NCBI GenBank assembly: GCA_002751075.1
Contig: NAOQ01000509.1
Span: 1,785-20,092, forward strand
DNA from: Ichthyophonus hoferi
Lineage: Eukaryota > Opisthokonta > Ichthyosporea > Ichthyophonida > Ichthyophonidae
Length of the DNA: 18,308 nt
Reading direction: 5' to 3'
A program made the position numbers and the translations under genes. The notes beneath the pieces are model-generated. The model did no database searches, had not been told where the DNA came from, and worked only from the letters and a program-made list of their open reading frames with translations. This document shows, piece after piece, positions 8,404-16,812 of this stretch (position 1 is its first letter; the number at the start of each line of letters is the position of its first letter).

Positions 8404-8546
8404 GGCGCCACCATTCAGTGGTATTGGGAGAATATAAAAGGAATAAACAAATGAAAATACTAAATAGTTGAGCCTAGTGTTGATTCTTCTGAAAATAATA
8501 AATAGTACCATAGCACGCATAGCCACAATTTGATTACGGTTATTAC

Positions 8547-8711
8547 ATGTACAATGCAACGTCAATTAAGAAGCTAAAGGTTTTTGTATCTATTAATCAA
8601 AAGAGGGAAATTCAAGAGCAACTAGCTAAAGCCTTAGCCTGCCCTTTACTTGACGACAACAGCCACGTAGAATCCAATACGACAGATAGTCCAATTTCCA
8701 ATATTAATTAA
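8547..8711 (+). CDS. Possible small ORF, 54 aa
   Basis: ATG at 8547, stop TAA at 8709. The peptide is MYNATSIKKLKVFVSINQKR followed by an acidic, Ser/Thr/Asn-rich tail (PLLDDNSHVE...). It ends 43 bases before the ATG of the glycosyltransferase-like ORF at 8755, on the same strand. It could be a relic of that gene's 5' region or chance. No family recognised, and the length alone is not significant. Confidence 0.25.
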   Translation: MYNATSIKKLKVFVSINQKREIQEQLAKALACPLLDDNSHVESNTTDSPISNIN

Positions 8712-8754
8712 TCTGTAGATGTGCACAATTTGAAAACAGTGGAAACTGCATCAA

Positions 8755-9275
8755 ATGGTTTTGATATTTGCAATCATAATATGTACTATTGGCGTTATTT
8801 ATATTCAAATGAACACATTAAGATTTTCTGCACACGTAAGTACGCAATACGAAACTCAAGAAAAGTTTGCATTCTATATGGGCTTACAAGATGGTCAAAT
8901 GAATGGTCAGTTCAATAAAGGGCTTGAGATGCGTGCCCGTGTGTACATAGCCTCGGTTTCATGTGAACGGCCAGACCTACTTAACCGTACTCTATCGGCA
9001 GTGATTGGGCATCCATCGAATTTTGAGAAGAAGTTATTTACGACTGTATTGGCTGATTGTGGTACATTCGATTTCGAGTTTTTGGAGGAAGTGCAAAATA
9101 CGCATAATATTAAGCTAGTGGTAACCAAAAAATAGTAAAGAATTTGCTTTTAATTTCAATGCTGCATTTTTCGGTCTCTGTTGTTCACGTCATCATCACT
9201 GTTGAAGATCGGGGTTACCCCAGAGCTCACGATGACTAAGCAATTACGATGACAATGGAATTATTAAATGTGGTA
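8755..9275 (+). pseudogene. Type II membrane glycosyltransferase-like gene, 5' part, broken
   Basis: ATG 8755 opens a 126-codon frame. Residues 1-20 (MVLIFAIIICTIGVIYIQMN) form a hydrophobic signal anchor, as in Golgi type II enzymes. A polar stem follows, then a catalytic-domain-like start: VYIASVSCERPDLLNRTL (63-80) and TTVLADCGT (96-104). This pattern of beta-strand, Arg-Pro, helix and second strand is seen at the nucleotide-sugar end of GT-A folds. The frame stops at 9133 just after an A6 run. Coding sense continues one frame over (NSKEFAFNFNAAF from 9131), then in a third frame with VIITVED (from 9189), which could be the acidic metal-binding motif. So at least two frameshifts separate the pieces. 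Start choice is uncertain because a basic cytoplasmic tail is missing. Superfamily level only; GT13-like resemblance is weak. Confidence 0.45.
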
Positions 9276-9751
9276 CCTAAGGTGTGAGGTGCAATCCTAC
9301 GCCCGGACAAATGGTATGTTCAAACCGTTCCCAGTTCCAAGATTATGGAAACCCCCACGAGACGGATAAAATTTTAACGCCACTGCTACCAGGACTCGTA
9401 TGAAGCCTATACAAATGGGGCCAGTCTCTACCGCACTTCTTCTATGTACTATCTTCCTGGCGTCAGTTGAGAATGAGCTAACTATTCCTGACAGAAACCT
9501 TGCAGAGTTTCGAAATGCGGTACATGCAGGAAAAATCTATTATGTCGCTCACATAATACGGATGGTGCTCAATGTGAGGACCTAGGGTTTAATACACTGT
9601 TTGTACACCTCGGTACACATGGTTGTAGCCCTGGACATGATGGGATTCTAAGGCCTCGTATGAAAGAAACCATGGGGATCTAAATCGTGTGTACGGGAAA
9701 TTATGCATAGTAGTTGCCAGGACTAGTGTTGCGATCGGTAATCAATATCAC
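9276..9751 (+). repeat. Tandem duplication unit 1 (about 476 bp)
   Basis: Begins CCTAAGGTGTGAGG and runs to GTAATCAATATCA. It aligns end to end with 9752-10229 in the same orientation, with no spacer, at roughly 80-85% identity by eye. It carries a more damaged copy of the downstream coding segment. Recognisable pieces are YTNGASLYRTSSMYYLP, KPWGSKSC and REIMHSSCQD, with in-frame stops in between. Confidence 0.8.
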
Positions 9752-9759
9752 CCTAAGGT

Positions 9760-10020
9760 GTGGGATGTAACCCAGACAAATCGTATGTTCGAGCCGTTCC
9801 CAGCCCTGAAATTGTGGAAACCCCCATGGGGCTGATAAAATTTAAACACCACTACTACCAGGAGTCGTGGGGAGCCCATACAAATGGGGCCAGTTTCTAC
9901 CGCACTTCTTCCATATACTATCTTCCTGCCATTGAGAATAAACTAACTATTCTTGACAGAACATTTGCAGAGTTTCAAAATGCGGTGTGTGCATCGCGTC
10001 GCTCACATAATACCAGATAG
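9760..10020 (+). pseudogene. Glycosyltransferase-like downstream segment, better copy
   Basis: An open frame of 86 codons inside duplication unit 2, with no ATG of its own (it begins GTG). Key stretches are VPSPEIVETPMGLIKFKHHY (about residues 13-32), then HTNGASFYRTSSIYYLP (39-55), then LTILDRTFAEFQNAV. The aromatic and Gly-rich TNGASFYRTSS block could be an acceptor or active-site loop of the same enzyme as the 8755 relic. That link is inferred from order, strand and protein-like codon choice. The matching segment in unit 1 (about 9284-9590) is broken by stops. Further coding-like sequence (KPWGSKSC, QEILHSSCQD) lies at 10142-10215. Confidence 0.4.
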
Positions 10021-10084
10021 TGCTCAATGTGATGAGCTTGAGTGTAATGCAATGTTTGAACACATTTGTACACGAGGAGCCCTG

Positions 10085-10132
10085 GACATCGTATGATCTA
10101 GACATCGTATGATCTAGACATCGTATAATTGT
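10085..10132. repeat. 16-bp tandem repeat x 3
   Basis: GACATCGTATGATCTA occurs at 10085-10100 and 10101-10116, with a diverged third unit GACATCGTATAATTGT at 10117-10132. Present only in duplication unit 2, so it expanded after the 477-bp duplication. Confidence 0.85.
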
Positions 10133-10449
10133 AAGACCCTTGTGAAACCATGGGGATCTAAATCGTGTGTACAGGAAATTTTGCATAGTAGTTGCCAAGA
10201 CCCAGTATTGCGACCGATAATAAATATCGCTCGCCATTATCGCCAATATCTTCTTTTTAGTCATTTGCATCTTAAAAATATGCACTATATATTGTTATTT
10301 TTACGCCATTACTTACTTAATATTGCTACTCGTGCAAATAATAGAAACTAGGCCCGATCGTACGGGGCCCTACTGACTAATACAATTCACAGAAGACCAC
10401 TGAGGACCACTAAAATTATTTTATCTTGTCCTGATGCTAAAATACTATT

Positions 10450-10560
10450 GCGTCCTCATTTGATTGGCACTTTAGCCAATTTCTCATTAATGTAAATGCT
10501 CATATTGTAGTATTGTATTGACAAATCATTTTACCTGGTTAAGAAGGTTTTTCAAAATAC
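10450..10560 (-). repeat. Possible third LTR-like copy, highly diverged
   Basis: GGCACTTTAGCCAATTTCTC, ATTAATGTAAATGCTCATA and CCTGGTTAAGAAG appear in the same order as TGGCTTTTTAGCCACCTATC, GGTGTAACTACTTATA and CAGGTTAAAAGAT of the LTR at 11358-11585. The match is weak and over about 85 bases only, so this may be an old solo LTR or coincidence. Confidence 0.25.
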
Positions 10561-11112
10561 TAATATTGGGCCAATCATTTTATGATGCGTTGTTACCAGG
10601 ACTTCAGGTAAACTACATGTTCATTCGGAGTTAAGGTCTTGCCACAAATTGAAAAAAATAACTGACTGGCCAATTGTTGTGTTTCAACAGATTCGACACT
10701 ATACTGAACTTTTCATATATCATTATCACCCACTGTCGGTGAAAGTATTATGTATTGGGTCAGGAATAAAAACTTAGTAATGGAATATATGTCTCCACAT
10801 CTGGTCAGCATCTACCTATTGTAATATATTATTCAATTCAATAAATATTGTATATTTTGTTGTAATTTTATTCACGGTGGCTAACCTTGCTACTGTTCAT
10901 AATATACACAGATTAAAAAATAAAAGAGATTATTCTGATTGATCTGATCATCTCCTTATATCTAAGCCACATGATCTACTACTTTAAGATTTGTCTTTTG
11001 TTATGTCAATAGAATGAGCTAGTAAAATGTATTGGTATAGATATTCAATATTTTTTATTATGTACATGTTTCCAAATTAGTATTGTACGTCTACCAATGC
11101 TGTATAGTCATC
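10561..11112. other. Stretch without a supported gene
   Basis: AT-rich sequence between the weak LTR-like match and the copia protease-like piece. It may include more decayed element sequence on the minus strand, but no motif could be read with confidence. Confidence 0.4.
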
Positions 11113-11330
11113 TTAATTGGCTTTGCACCTCTGAGGTAGATAAAGACACGAAACCAATTGTAAAAGATTCTCGTACTGATTAGAATCTGATCTAACTTGT
11201 ATCAAACCTGCGAATTTCTCGGAAGCTGTATGATCCAAGAACCAGTATTTAATTGGACCTACTTTTTGTTTTGCCTTAGAGGCATGGTGATTCTGTTGTG
11301 ATCACTAAAAAAAGTATATCACAATCTCAA
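11113..11330 (-). mobile_element. Ty1/copia gag-protease-like fossil piece
   Basis: Minus-strand reading gives YWFLDHTASEKFAG, which resembles the retropepsin motif of copia elements (W-[IFY]-L-D-S-G-A-[ST]-x-H). About 25 residues later comes CLYLPQRCKAN, which resembles the L-Y-[VL]-P segment that follows in the same family. It lies just beyond the left LTR-like repeat on the same strand as the RNase H-like piece, so it probably belongs to a second, partly deleted copy. Broken and old. Family call rests on two short motifs. Confidence 0.35.
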
Positions 11331-11357
11331 TTGCGAGAAATTCCTCGGCATCGGCTC

Positions 11358-11585
11358 CTACTTATACACTTGTCTTTTTGCTTCTTTTCTTAGATGGCTT
11401 TTTAGCCACCTATCTCATTGGTGTAACTACTTATATATTATGTGTTGGAAAATCAATCCAACAGGTTAAAAGATATTATGCAATTAAATCATTATGTTAC
11501 TAAACTAATCTTGAGCTGCGATCATTGATCTACTTATTATTTGGGCTTCGATCGAACCTTCTTATTCATCAATAATCCTGTAACA
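11358..11585 (-). repeat. LTR-like direct repeat, 3' copy
   Basis: On the minus strand it starts TGTTACAGGATTATTG at 11585. It contains TTTTAACCTGTTGGATTG and a TATATAAGTAG TATA-like box, and continues with detectable homology to about 11358. A TGTT...AACA pair at 11585 and 11443 might suggest a 143-bp LTR, but homology to the other copy extends beyond it, so the longer boundary is preferred. Confidence 0.55.
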
Positions 11586-11606
11586 CTCTCCCAATGGCTG
11601 GAAACA

Positions 11607-11956
11607 TTAGAGAGCCAAAAGAAAAAAGAAAGATCGCCACCACATTGGTGCGCTCATATTGAAGTCTTTCTTTTTCATTTTCAAACGTGATTCAAAATAT
11701 TTTTCGTCTATGGTTGTTTTTATAGACGCTTCTTGATGCTTCTCTGATGTAATGAAACCAAACGTTATATGACGTGTGCTCTTGGGAACAAATATCCTGC
11801 TGCATAATCTTACTGCGCTTGTGTTGTCTCTATACAAAGATACTCTCCCAGTGTTGAAGAAAATCTCCTTAGCTGTAGGCTTGTCGCTCATTAAATGGAC
11901 CAGATAATTTCCAATGATATTCAAAAGTAACAACTGTATGTTAAATGTTCCCAATT

Positions 11957-11993
<37 letters not shown>

Positions 11994-12038
11994 CTTTGTT
12001 GTAAGCTCTGGCACCTTGGGGTGAGGTGCTTTTGGCAT
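11607..12038 (-). pseudogene. Copia RNase H-like fossil reading frame
   Basis: A 143-codon frame whose middle matches the copia RNase H pattern. It has LYRDNTSAVRL at residues 69-79 (Asp71-Asn72 with the following Ser-Ala), then PKSTRHITFGF at 85-95, which parallels the family's [RS]TKHI[DE] signature, then EK at 99-100 and IK at 106-107. The N-terminal third is low complexity with a (Pro-Glu)n run and is not typical of the family. The C-terminal part is unlike functional elements. Part of the fossil at 11358-12485 and not expected to make an active enzyme. Confidence 0.5.
11957..11992. repeat. Hexanucleotide repeat (GCTCTG)6
   Basis: Six exact copies of GCTCTG, read on the minus strand as Pro-Glu dipeptides, with imperfect copies on both sides. 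It lies within the fossil reading frame at 11607-12038 and is probably a post-insertion expansion. Confidence 0.9.
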
Positions 12039-12260
12039 TCAGGGGTAGTTGACTTAAAATAGAATTACCAGGTTTTGCGACCATGATAAAAAATGTAAGC
12101 TTTCTCGGCTACCATACTTGAAATAATAAGTAGAGACAGGAGCGTTCCTGTAACTTATATTTGTTTAGAGAGAGATAATACCAAATTTATCAGAACTTGA
12201 TTTTCTCCACATTTGTGTGCGGGGCTGGTCCACCAGGGCCTTTAGTGGCTATTACAGTTT

Positions 12261-12485
12261 ACATTTATACTTATCTCTTTTCCCGAATGGCGCATTACTC
12301 ATCTATGCCATTGGTGTAACTGCTTATATTGACAGATAATCCAACAGGTTGAAAGATATTACGCGATTAAATCATTATGCAATTCAATCATTAGGCAACT
12401 AAATCATTATGCAACTAAACTAATCTTGAGCCACGATCATGGATCTACTTGTTATTTGGGATTCGATCGAGCCTTTTTATTCATC
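12261..12485 (-). repeat. LTR-like direct repeat, 5' copy
   Basis: Aligns with 11358-11585: ATTGGTGTAACTGCTTATA, ATCCAACAGGTTGAAAGATA, CTAAACTAATCTTGAG, GATCTACTTGTTATTTGGG and TTCGATCGAGCC. Its outer end beyond 12485 no longer matches the other copy. It carries an internal 16-bp triplication at 12366-12413 not found in the other copy. Confidence 0.6.
12366..12413. repeat. 16-bp tandem repeat x 3 inside the LTR copy
   Basis: ATTAAATCATTATGCA, ATTCAATCATTAGGCA and ACTAAATCATTATGCA lie end to end. The other LTR copy has one unit at this point. A local expansion after insertion. Confidence 0.8.
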
Positions 12486-13422
12486 TGTCGTTAGCGATCT
12501 TGGAAACCCACTGACAAATCATCTATACAATTTAGTTTCAAGGAATGCACTGTGAAATAGGCACCCAAAAACGTTCCAATGGTTATTTGGAATACCCAGT
12601 AGATACTACAGAATTCCAGAACATTTTAGTTATTCGCTGAAGTGAAACCCATCCATCATATCATATAGGCGTATGCGCAGATTGAAACCCAATCGCATGA
12701 TTTGTACAGTCTAGATAAGAATCAGAAACTAGGGATACCGAAGCCCGCGGACAAGTCATAGAACATCTCCAGATTGCTATAGTAATCTGTTATCTGTTTG
12801 GATATTTCTATTAGATTCGCATAGAAGTTTCTGGTGCCTTCACATTCGATTATTTGGCACGTTTAGATGAGATTTGGATCGTGATATAAACATTATAAAT
12901 AGATGTAGAATCAGTTCTACTGAATTTTATTTTTGACGCAAAGTATGTTTGGATTGTAGATAGGCACTATGTAAGTAGTCTCTAACTGTACCAGACTTGA
13001 CTAGTTGGCCTTGTAGTAAAAAATATAGATGATAAATGTCTACCACTTAATGAAAATCGAAAAGTGTCCGGTAAATTTGACGACTGAAACCTGTAATAGA
13101 AAGCATTCATAATATTATAGACGTAGACAGGGGAAACACCAATAGGTATACGTTCAGAAGTTCTGATGGGCTTAAAGTGTACTTATTGTTGTTGTATTAA
13201 ATTGATGTGTTTGATTTATTGGAAATTAAAGCATATACAGCCATAATCTACTAAATAAATACATCTTCAAATTAACAGATTAGTAGATTAGTTGGAAGAT
13301 TCGTGCATTGTAAATATCCATGTATATATGAATATACTATATATATATATATAATCCCTTTAAAACGGTGATAAAAATTCCTATTGATTACGATAAAAAT
13401 AACAGTTAGCTTGTCATTTTAT
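12486..13422. other. Stretch with scattered coding-like scraps
   Basis: No ORF of useful length. On the plus strand around 12745-12900 the sequence reads TEARGQVIEHLQIAIVICYL and a little later GAFTFDYLARLDEIWIVI, with interruption between them. This is suggestive of an old coding relic, but of no recognised family. The rest is AT-rich, with an (AT)n run at about 13336-13354. Confidence 0.4.
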
Positions 13423-13611
13423 TTAAAGCAAATGTCTATAACACAATTGGCCTTCCTGTTCCTGAATCCCTTTATCCCTTTCCACCGTTGACATATCTTT
13501 AATGCCACATATTTTAAACCCTGCTGACACCAAGAAATAACAAAGTGCACATATTATTGGTCTGATTAATTTGATTTGCTGGTCGGTCGTGTTAAGTATT
13601 TTATCGCACAT
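13423..13611 (-). CDS. Possible small membrane protein ORF, 62 aa
   Basis: ATG at 13611 gives MCDKILNTTDQQIKL, then a hydrophobic stretch IRPIICALCYFLVSAGFKIC (about 16-35) long enough to span a membrane, then a polar tail STVERDKGIQEQEGQ. Codon composition is more balanced than in nearby noise. No family recognised, no clear promoter, and a 62-codon frame is expected by chance in this window. It could also be an exon of a larger decayed gene. Confidence 0.3.
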   Translation of the reverse strand: MCDKILNTTDQQIKLIRPIICALCYFLVSAGFKICGIKDMSTVERDKGIQEQEGQLCYRHLL

Positions 13612-14313
13612 GCCATTACGTTTACCAATGAAATTTATTTTACATGGGCTATCTAAAAGAGTACAATAATATTACTCAATTGTCATCATGTATACCCATA
13701 TACATGCATACATTTATAAATGGATGTAAATACATGACCCATGCCCATATCCTTCTAAGTACTATAATAGTCCCCCATTATCAACACTTATTGCATAGAT
13801 GATCAGCAAAATATTGTCTGGATTAGATTAAAATAGATAATGTATTTGTTGCTCAAATTCAAATCCGATTGAATCAAATGTTTTAACTTCTATCCAATAC
13901 TATTGGTCTAGAACTGTACAAAAGAAGTCATGCAATTCGAATCTCTGCTTTTTCGCCATTAATAATCTACAATACTAGTTACTACTTTCCCTTTTGGTGT
14001 TTTTTATTATATAATACCACTGCTGTCACGGACTGTCCAAACTACCGTTATAGCATGATTGCCATTTTAAAACCATCTTGATGGAGGGACACACCCCTGT
14101 ATCGCCAATATCTACTTTCTTTTTAAGGGTTGGTTCCTATTTTCATACATAACCGAATTCCTGTGTAAACCCCTTAATTTGGTAATTTCGGCCAAGGGGA
14201 AAGTAGAATTAAACGTACAACGTCGTTGCTCAAAGTACTGCTCACCTTATATATATGTATATATTCTAGGTAGTAAAGCAGTGATAGCGATCAGAGATGA
14301 TTAGATAAATAAA
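13612..14313. other. Stretch without a supported gene
   Basis: AT-rich with moderate-GC patches. The string TCGCCAATATCT near 14101 also occurs near 10239, too short to call a repeat. No ORF or RNA gene recognised. Confidence 0.5.
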
Positions 14314-14505
14314 ATGAAACATTTATTAAAAAATATTAGGCTGACAGATTTCAACGCTGGAATTCTTCTATATAATTTAATATATTACAATAGATTATAT
14401 AAAACCTCGGGAATTTTGTTGTGTGAAAATATTCACGGCCGTAAGGCGCTGCGCCAAGATGCGCAGGGAATTTTCGATCAAGCTATTTTTAGTGGATTGT
14501 TATGA
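14314..14505 (+). CDS. Doubtful 63-aa ORF with GC-rich 3' third
   Basis: ATG at 14314. The first 40 codons are AT-rich (MKHLLKNIRLTDFNAG, then Leu/Ile/Tyr/Asn-rich). The last third shifts abruptly to HGRKALRQDAQGIFDQAIF, encoded by GC-rich DNA holding CTGCGC...GCGCAG inverted arms. The change in base use inside one frame suggests either a chance fusion or a small relic. No family recognised. Confidence 0.2.
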   Translation: MKHLLKNIRLTDFNAGILLYNLIYYNRLYKTSGILLCENIHGRKALRQDAQGIFDQAIFSGLL

Positions 14506-14991
14506 TAAAAAAAATCACAAATAGGACCACGAGTAATCATAATATCAATGCCCCAATCTGCCCAAGCTTTCACTAAGAAAACAAATCATAGTAGAAAGAT
14601 TCTCATGGGTAAATAATTCAATTATATAAATAAATACTCAATAAAACTTTATAAAACACGTGTTATTGCATTGTTTGATGATAACATTTTTCTCTTTATC
14701 CGTGTTAAATTATCTTTTTGTGGGGTTCGAACCCATAAGATTTTTATCCATATTAATCCAAGAAAACCCAAGAAATATAAGCCGACGAATTGTCGCAAAA
14801 TAATAGTAACGCTCATTAACCTCACTTCTTAATGAAATCATATTTATAGTTTAAGTTTAACTTCAGTAAATATACAACTATATGCTCTTATAAAAATATA
14901 TACAAGGACAAACTGAAATAGTAGAGTTGAGGATTAAAAACGAGTTAAAAATTGATTTTACCTGCACTGGTATGGTAGTATGGAACGGAAC
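14506..14991. other. Stretch without a supported gene
   Basis: Contains a perfect AACACGTGTT E-box palindrome at about 14656-14665 and a tRNA B-box-like string GGGTTCGAACCC at about 14724-14735, for which no tRNA fold could be found. Otherwise AT-rich. Confidence 0.5.
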
Positions 14992-15151
14992 ATTGGCCAA
15001 TATGCAATTCAATCATAAGTCCGATTGTGTGTAGAGCTAGTATATTCTAGCATAACAAAGAGTATTTAAGGCTTATCGAAACATCATTATTCTAATTATT
15101 GTTTTTTTTTTGTTTTTTTTTAGTTTTGTTTTTTCTTCCGTTTATTTTTTT
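14992..15151 (+). promoter_or_regulatory. Upstream region of the 178-aa gene: CCAAT palindrome and poly(dT)
   Basis: ATTGGCCAAT at 14992-15001 is a perfect palindrome holding a CCAAT on each strand, about 280 bases before the ATG at 15284. A T-rich tract at 15099-15151, with runs of ten, nine and seven T, follows at about -185 to -133, the usual place and form of nucleosome-depleting poly(dA:dT) in fungal promoters. An (AT)n run at about 15231-15243 lies close to the likely transcription start. This is a coherent promoter layout, though none of it is proven. Confidence 0.45.
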
Positions 15152-15283
15152 GAAGGGAGCGAGACTTTTTATATTTAATGCATATACATTGAGGCTTAAC
15201 TGATATATTTCACTTTAAGCTAATACGAGCATATATATATATATTACCGAGTGAATATAATATACTTTTGGATAACGTCAAAT

Positions 15284-15820
15284 ATGGCTGCAGTGGCTGC
15301 GCTTTTGTCGCCTGTAACTGGCTATCAGTTTCCTACCTCATGCACTATGCTAGAGAATCACGCCATGTATAGCAGAGAAACACTTTCCTCTAGCTATTCA
15401 CAGTCATATGGTGGTTGCAGTATCACATGCGTACGACTTCCAGAAAAATCAAAGCTTTCCTCTGACAAATATGAGTCGTATAGCCGACGTGCATTGGATG
15501 GGAATATTAAAGAAAACAGTATAAACACATATAACCTATATCTGCTTGCTGCCGAAAAGCTAGAGAAAGAAAGCAATATACATATTCCTGAACTACCAGA
15601 CTGTTCCAAACAGAGGGTTCAGCGCAACAACATGATATTGTACAAAAAGGCGAAAACCATGCGGAAATATAAACCTGTTTTAAACCCTATAAGCGAGAAA
15701 GATGAGAAACACGTTGCATCTTTAAAGGTTTTCCTACGAGAACTGCGACGGCCAACGGTTGATTTTGGTACTTCTGCCACTAGAGGTCTTAATGCCTTGA
15801 AGGCATTTTCTTCGGTTTAG
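15284..15820 (+). CDS. Hypothetical protein, 178 aa
   Basis: The second clearly real ORF. The frame opens earlier at a GTG (15251), but ATG 15284 in AAATATGGC context (A at -3, G at +4) is the natural start. It begins MAAVAALLSPVTG, weakly hydrophobic and too short for a membrane span. A Ser/Tyr-rich region follows (34-48, LSSSYSQSYGGCS), with Cys20, Cys45 and Cys49. A likely helical segment NTYNLYLLAAEKLEKES lies at 81-97, a basic block YKKAKTMRKYK at 120-130, and a charged helix at 138-156 (EKDEKHVASLKVFLRELRR). The tail 160-178 is Gly/Ala/Ser-rich. No signal peptide, transmembrane segment or known domain was recognised. The basic C-terminal half would suit nucleic-acid or protein binding, but that is a guess. 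No AATAAA follows the stop; a T-rich 3' flank (15830-15872) is present. Confidence 0.7.
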   Translation: MAAVAALLSPVTGYQFPTSCTMLENHAMYSRETLSSSYSQSYGGCSITCVRLPEKSKLSSDKYESYSRRALDGNIKENSINTYNLYLLAAEKLEKESNIHIPELPDCSKQRVQRNNMILYKKAKTMRKYKPVLNPISEKDEKHVASLKVFLRELRRPTVDFGTSATRGLNALKAFSSV

Positions 15821-16035
15821 TAGTAGTATTTTTGTTTGGTTTATTCGCTTATTTTTTTATTATTATTTTTTGATGGTGGTACACTTTACTCTATAACCCA
15901 CCGGACCTAATATGTCCTACAACTACTAAATTTAGTTTAGGCTAGTTATTCTATTAGCCTATCATGTAAGTAAGTATGCAAGAAAAAAGCATAACTATAT
16001 ATATACGAGCATGAAACAAAAATAATCCAACGCAG

Positions 16036-16287
16036 GTGATATTTTGTTTTCAAAAACAAAATACTATTCCACTTTCCGAAGTCTTGAATTGTATGGATTA
16101 TGTAAATAAAAAAAACTATTTTCTTGATTTCTACGCCGTTTCACAGGGGTTCCCGGACATTATTCGACATACAATAATGGAAATTTTGGGATTTGGCGGA
16201 TTATTTCCGGGAAACCCTATAATTAGACTTTCTTTATCTTACGTACTTCCACCAATTATGTATACAAATAAACGAAAAAGGTTATAA
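16036..16287 (+). CDS. Doubtful ORF, 64 aa from ATG 16093
   Basis: Open from 16036, where it begins with GTG directly after CAACGCAG, a possible 3' splice site. GTAAGTAAGTATG at about 15966 would make a 70-nt intron, but the sequence before that gives no start. The first ATG in frame is 16093 (MDYVNKKNYFLDFYAVSQGF), giving 64 residues ending KRKRL. The middle (MEILGFGGLFPGNPIIRLSL) is hydrophobic. It contains inverted-repeat arms at 16146-16157 and 16206-16217. No family recognised; chance frames of this length are expected here. Confidence 0.25.
   Translation: MIFCFQKQNTIPLSEVLNCMDYVNKKNYFLDFYAVSQGFPDIIRHTIMEILGFGGLFPGNPIIRLSLSYVLPPIMYTNKRKRL
16146..16217. repeat. 12-bp inverted repeat, 48-base spacer
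   Basis: GGGGTTCCCGGA at 16146-16157 and TCCGGGAAACCC at 16206-16217 pair at 11 of 12 positions. These are GC-rich arms in AT-rich DNA. A hairpin, or the ends of a very small insertion, are possible. No target duplication was seen. Confidence 0.5.
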
Positions 16288-16812
16288 GTAACATTAAATA
16301 AGTGGTTTATAATTTAAAATAAGTTTTAATGTTCGAAGATATTTTGGGCATTAATCAGCATAGATAGCCATATATGGCTATAAATAAGATTACACAAGTA
16401 GCTCATAATTTAAAAAACGTTTTAAAAAGTGTTAAGGCAATGATAAAGCACTTTTAAAGATTGGATGTCATAGAAGAGAATTACAGAATGTTTGGTGTAT
16501 ATGTACGTACATGACTATTATAATGGAGACTTATTAAGCTTTATTATAAACAGCCTGTTATATTATATAAACTGTGCATGTATAGGAACATGACGAGAAA
16601 GCACCATCAAATATTATATATAAAATAGTATTGTACTGCAACGTTAGCAACTTGGAGACATTTTGTATTGGAGAGAGACTAAGAAGTAGCATACTAACAT
16701 TACTTGATAGGGACATAGGTAAAAATATAACCAAGGTTTATACAAAACACCTGTAACCATAATAAAAAATTGAAGAATCTGTCTAATACAATAATACAAC
16801 CGAGGGATTATT
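16288..16812. other. AT-rich stretch without a supported gene
   Basis: Two similar 30-base strings occur at about 16299 and 16397 (TTTATAATTTAAAATAAG and CTCATAATTTAAAAAACG). Nothing else stands out. Confidence 0.5.

Larger units (their letters stand above)
9752..10229 (+). repeat. Tandem duplication unit 2 (about 478 bp)
   Basis: Begins CCTAAGGTGTGGGATG and mirrors unit 1 throughout. It differs by point changes, small indels and a local 16-bp triplication at 10085-10132 that unit 1 lacks. The coding piece is better preserved here than in unit 1, so the duplication either came before much of the decay or this unit is the older functional one. Confidence 0.8.
11358..12485 (-). mobile_element. 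Ty1/copia-type LTR retrotransposon fossil
   Basis: Two direct repeats (11358-11585 and 12261-12485) enclose about 680 bp of internal sequence. On the minus strand the 3' repeat starts TGTTACAGG and is immediately preceded by the purine run GGGAGAG, the classic copia arrangement of polypurine tract then TG. Just upstream lies an RNase H-like reading frame, the part expected next to the polypurine tract. The region after the other repeat contains TGGTAGCCGAGAAAGC, which may be a primer-binding site. Most of gag, protease, integrase and reverse transcriptase is missing, so this is a heavily deleted, broken copy. LTR divergence of roughly 10-15% by eye makes it old. Confidence 0.6.

Noticed and set aside
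10142-10351. NIARHYRQYL in the second duplication unit resembles the HYRWAL helix of N-acetylglucosaminyltransferase I
   Set aside because: It would come after, not before, the acidic motif in the order seen here, and the similarity is under ten residues. Kept only as general coding-like sequence.
13046-13110. CTTAATGAAAATCGAAAAG, similar to CTTAATGAAAGTCGAATAG in front of the first direct-repeat copy
   Set aside because: The match covers only about 20 bases and the following sequence does not align to the repeat, so a third copy is not supported.
14724-14735. GGGTTCGAACCC, a tRNA B-box-like string
   Set aside because: No A-box, anticodon arm or matching acceptor arms were found on either strand at tRNA spacing. 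On the minus strand the T-arm is only partly paired and the flanks are plain AT-rich DNA.
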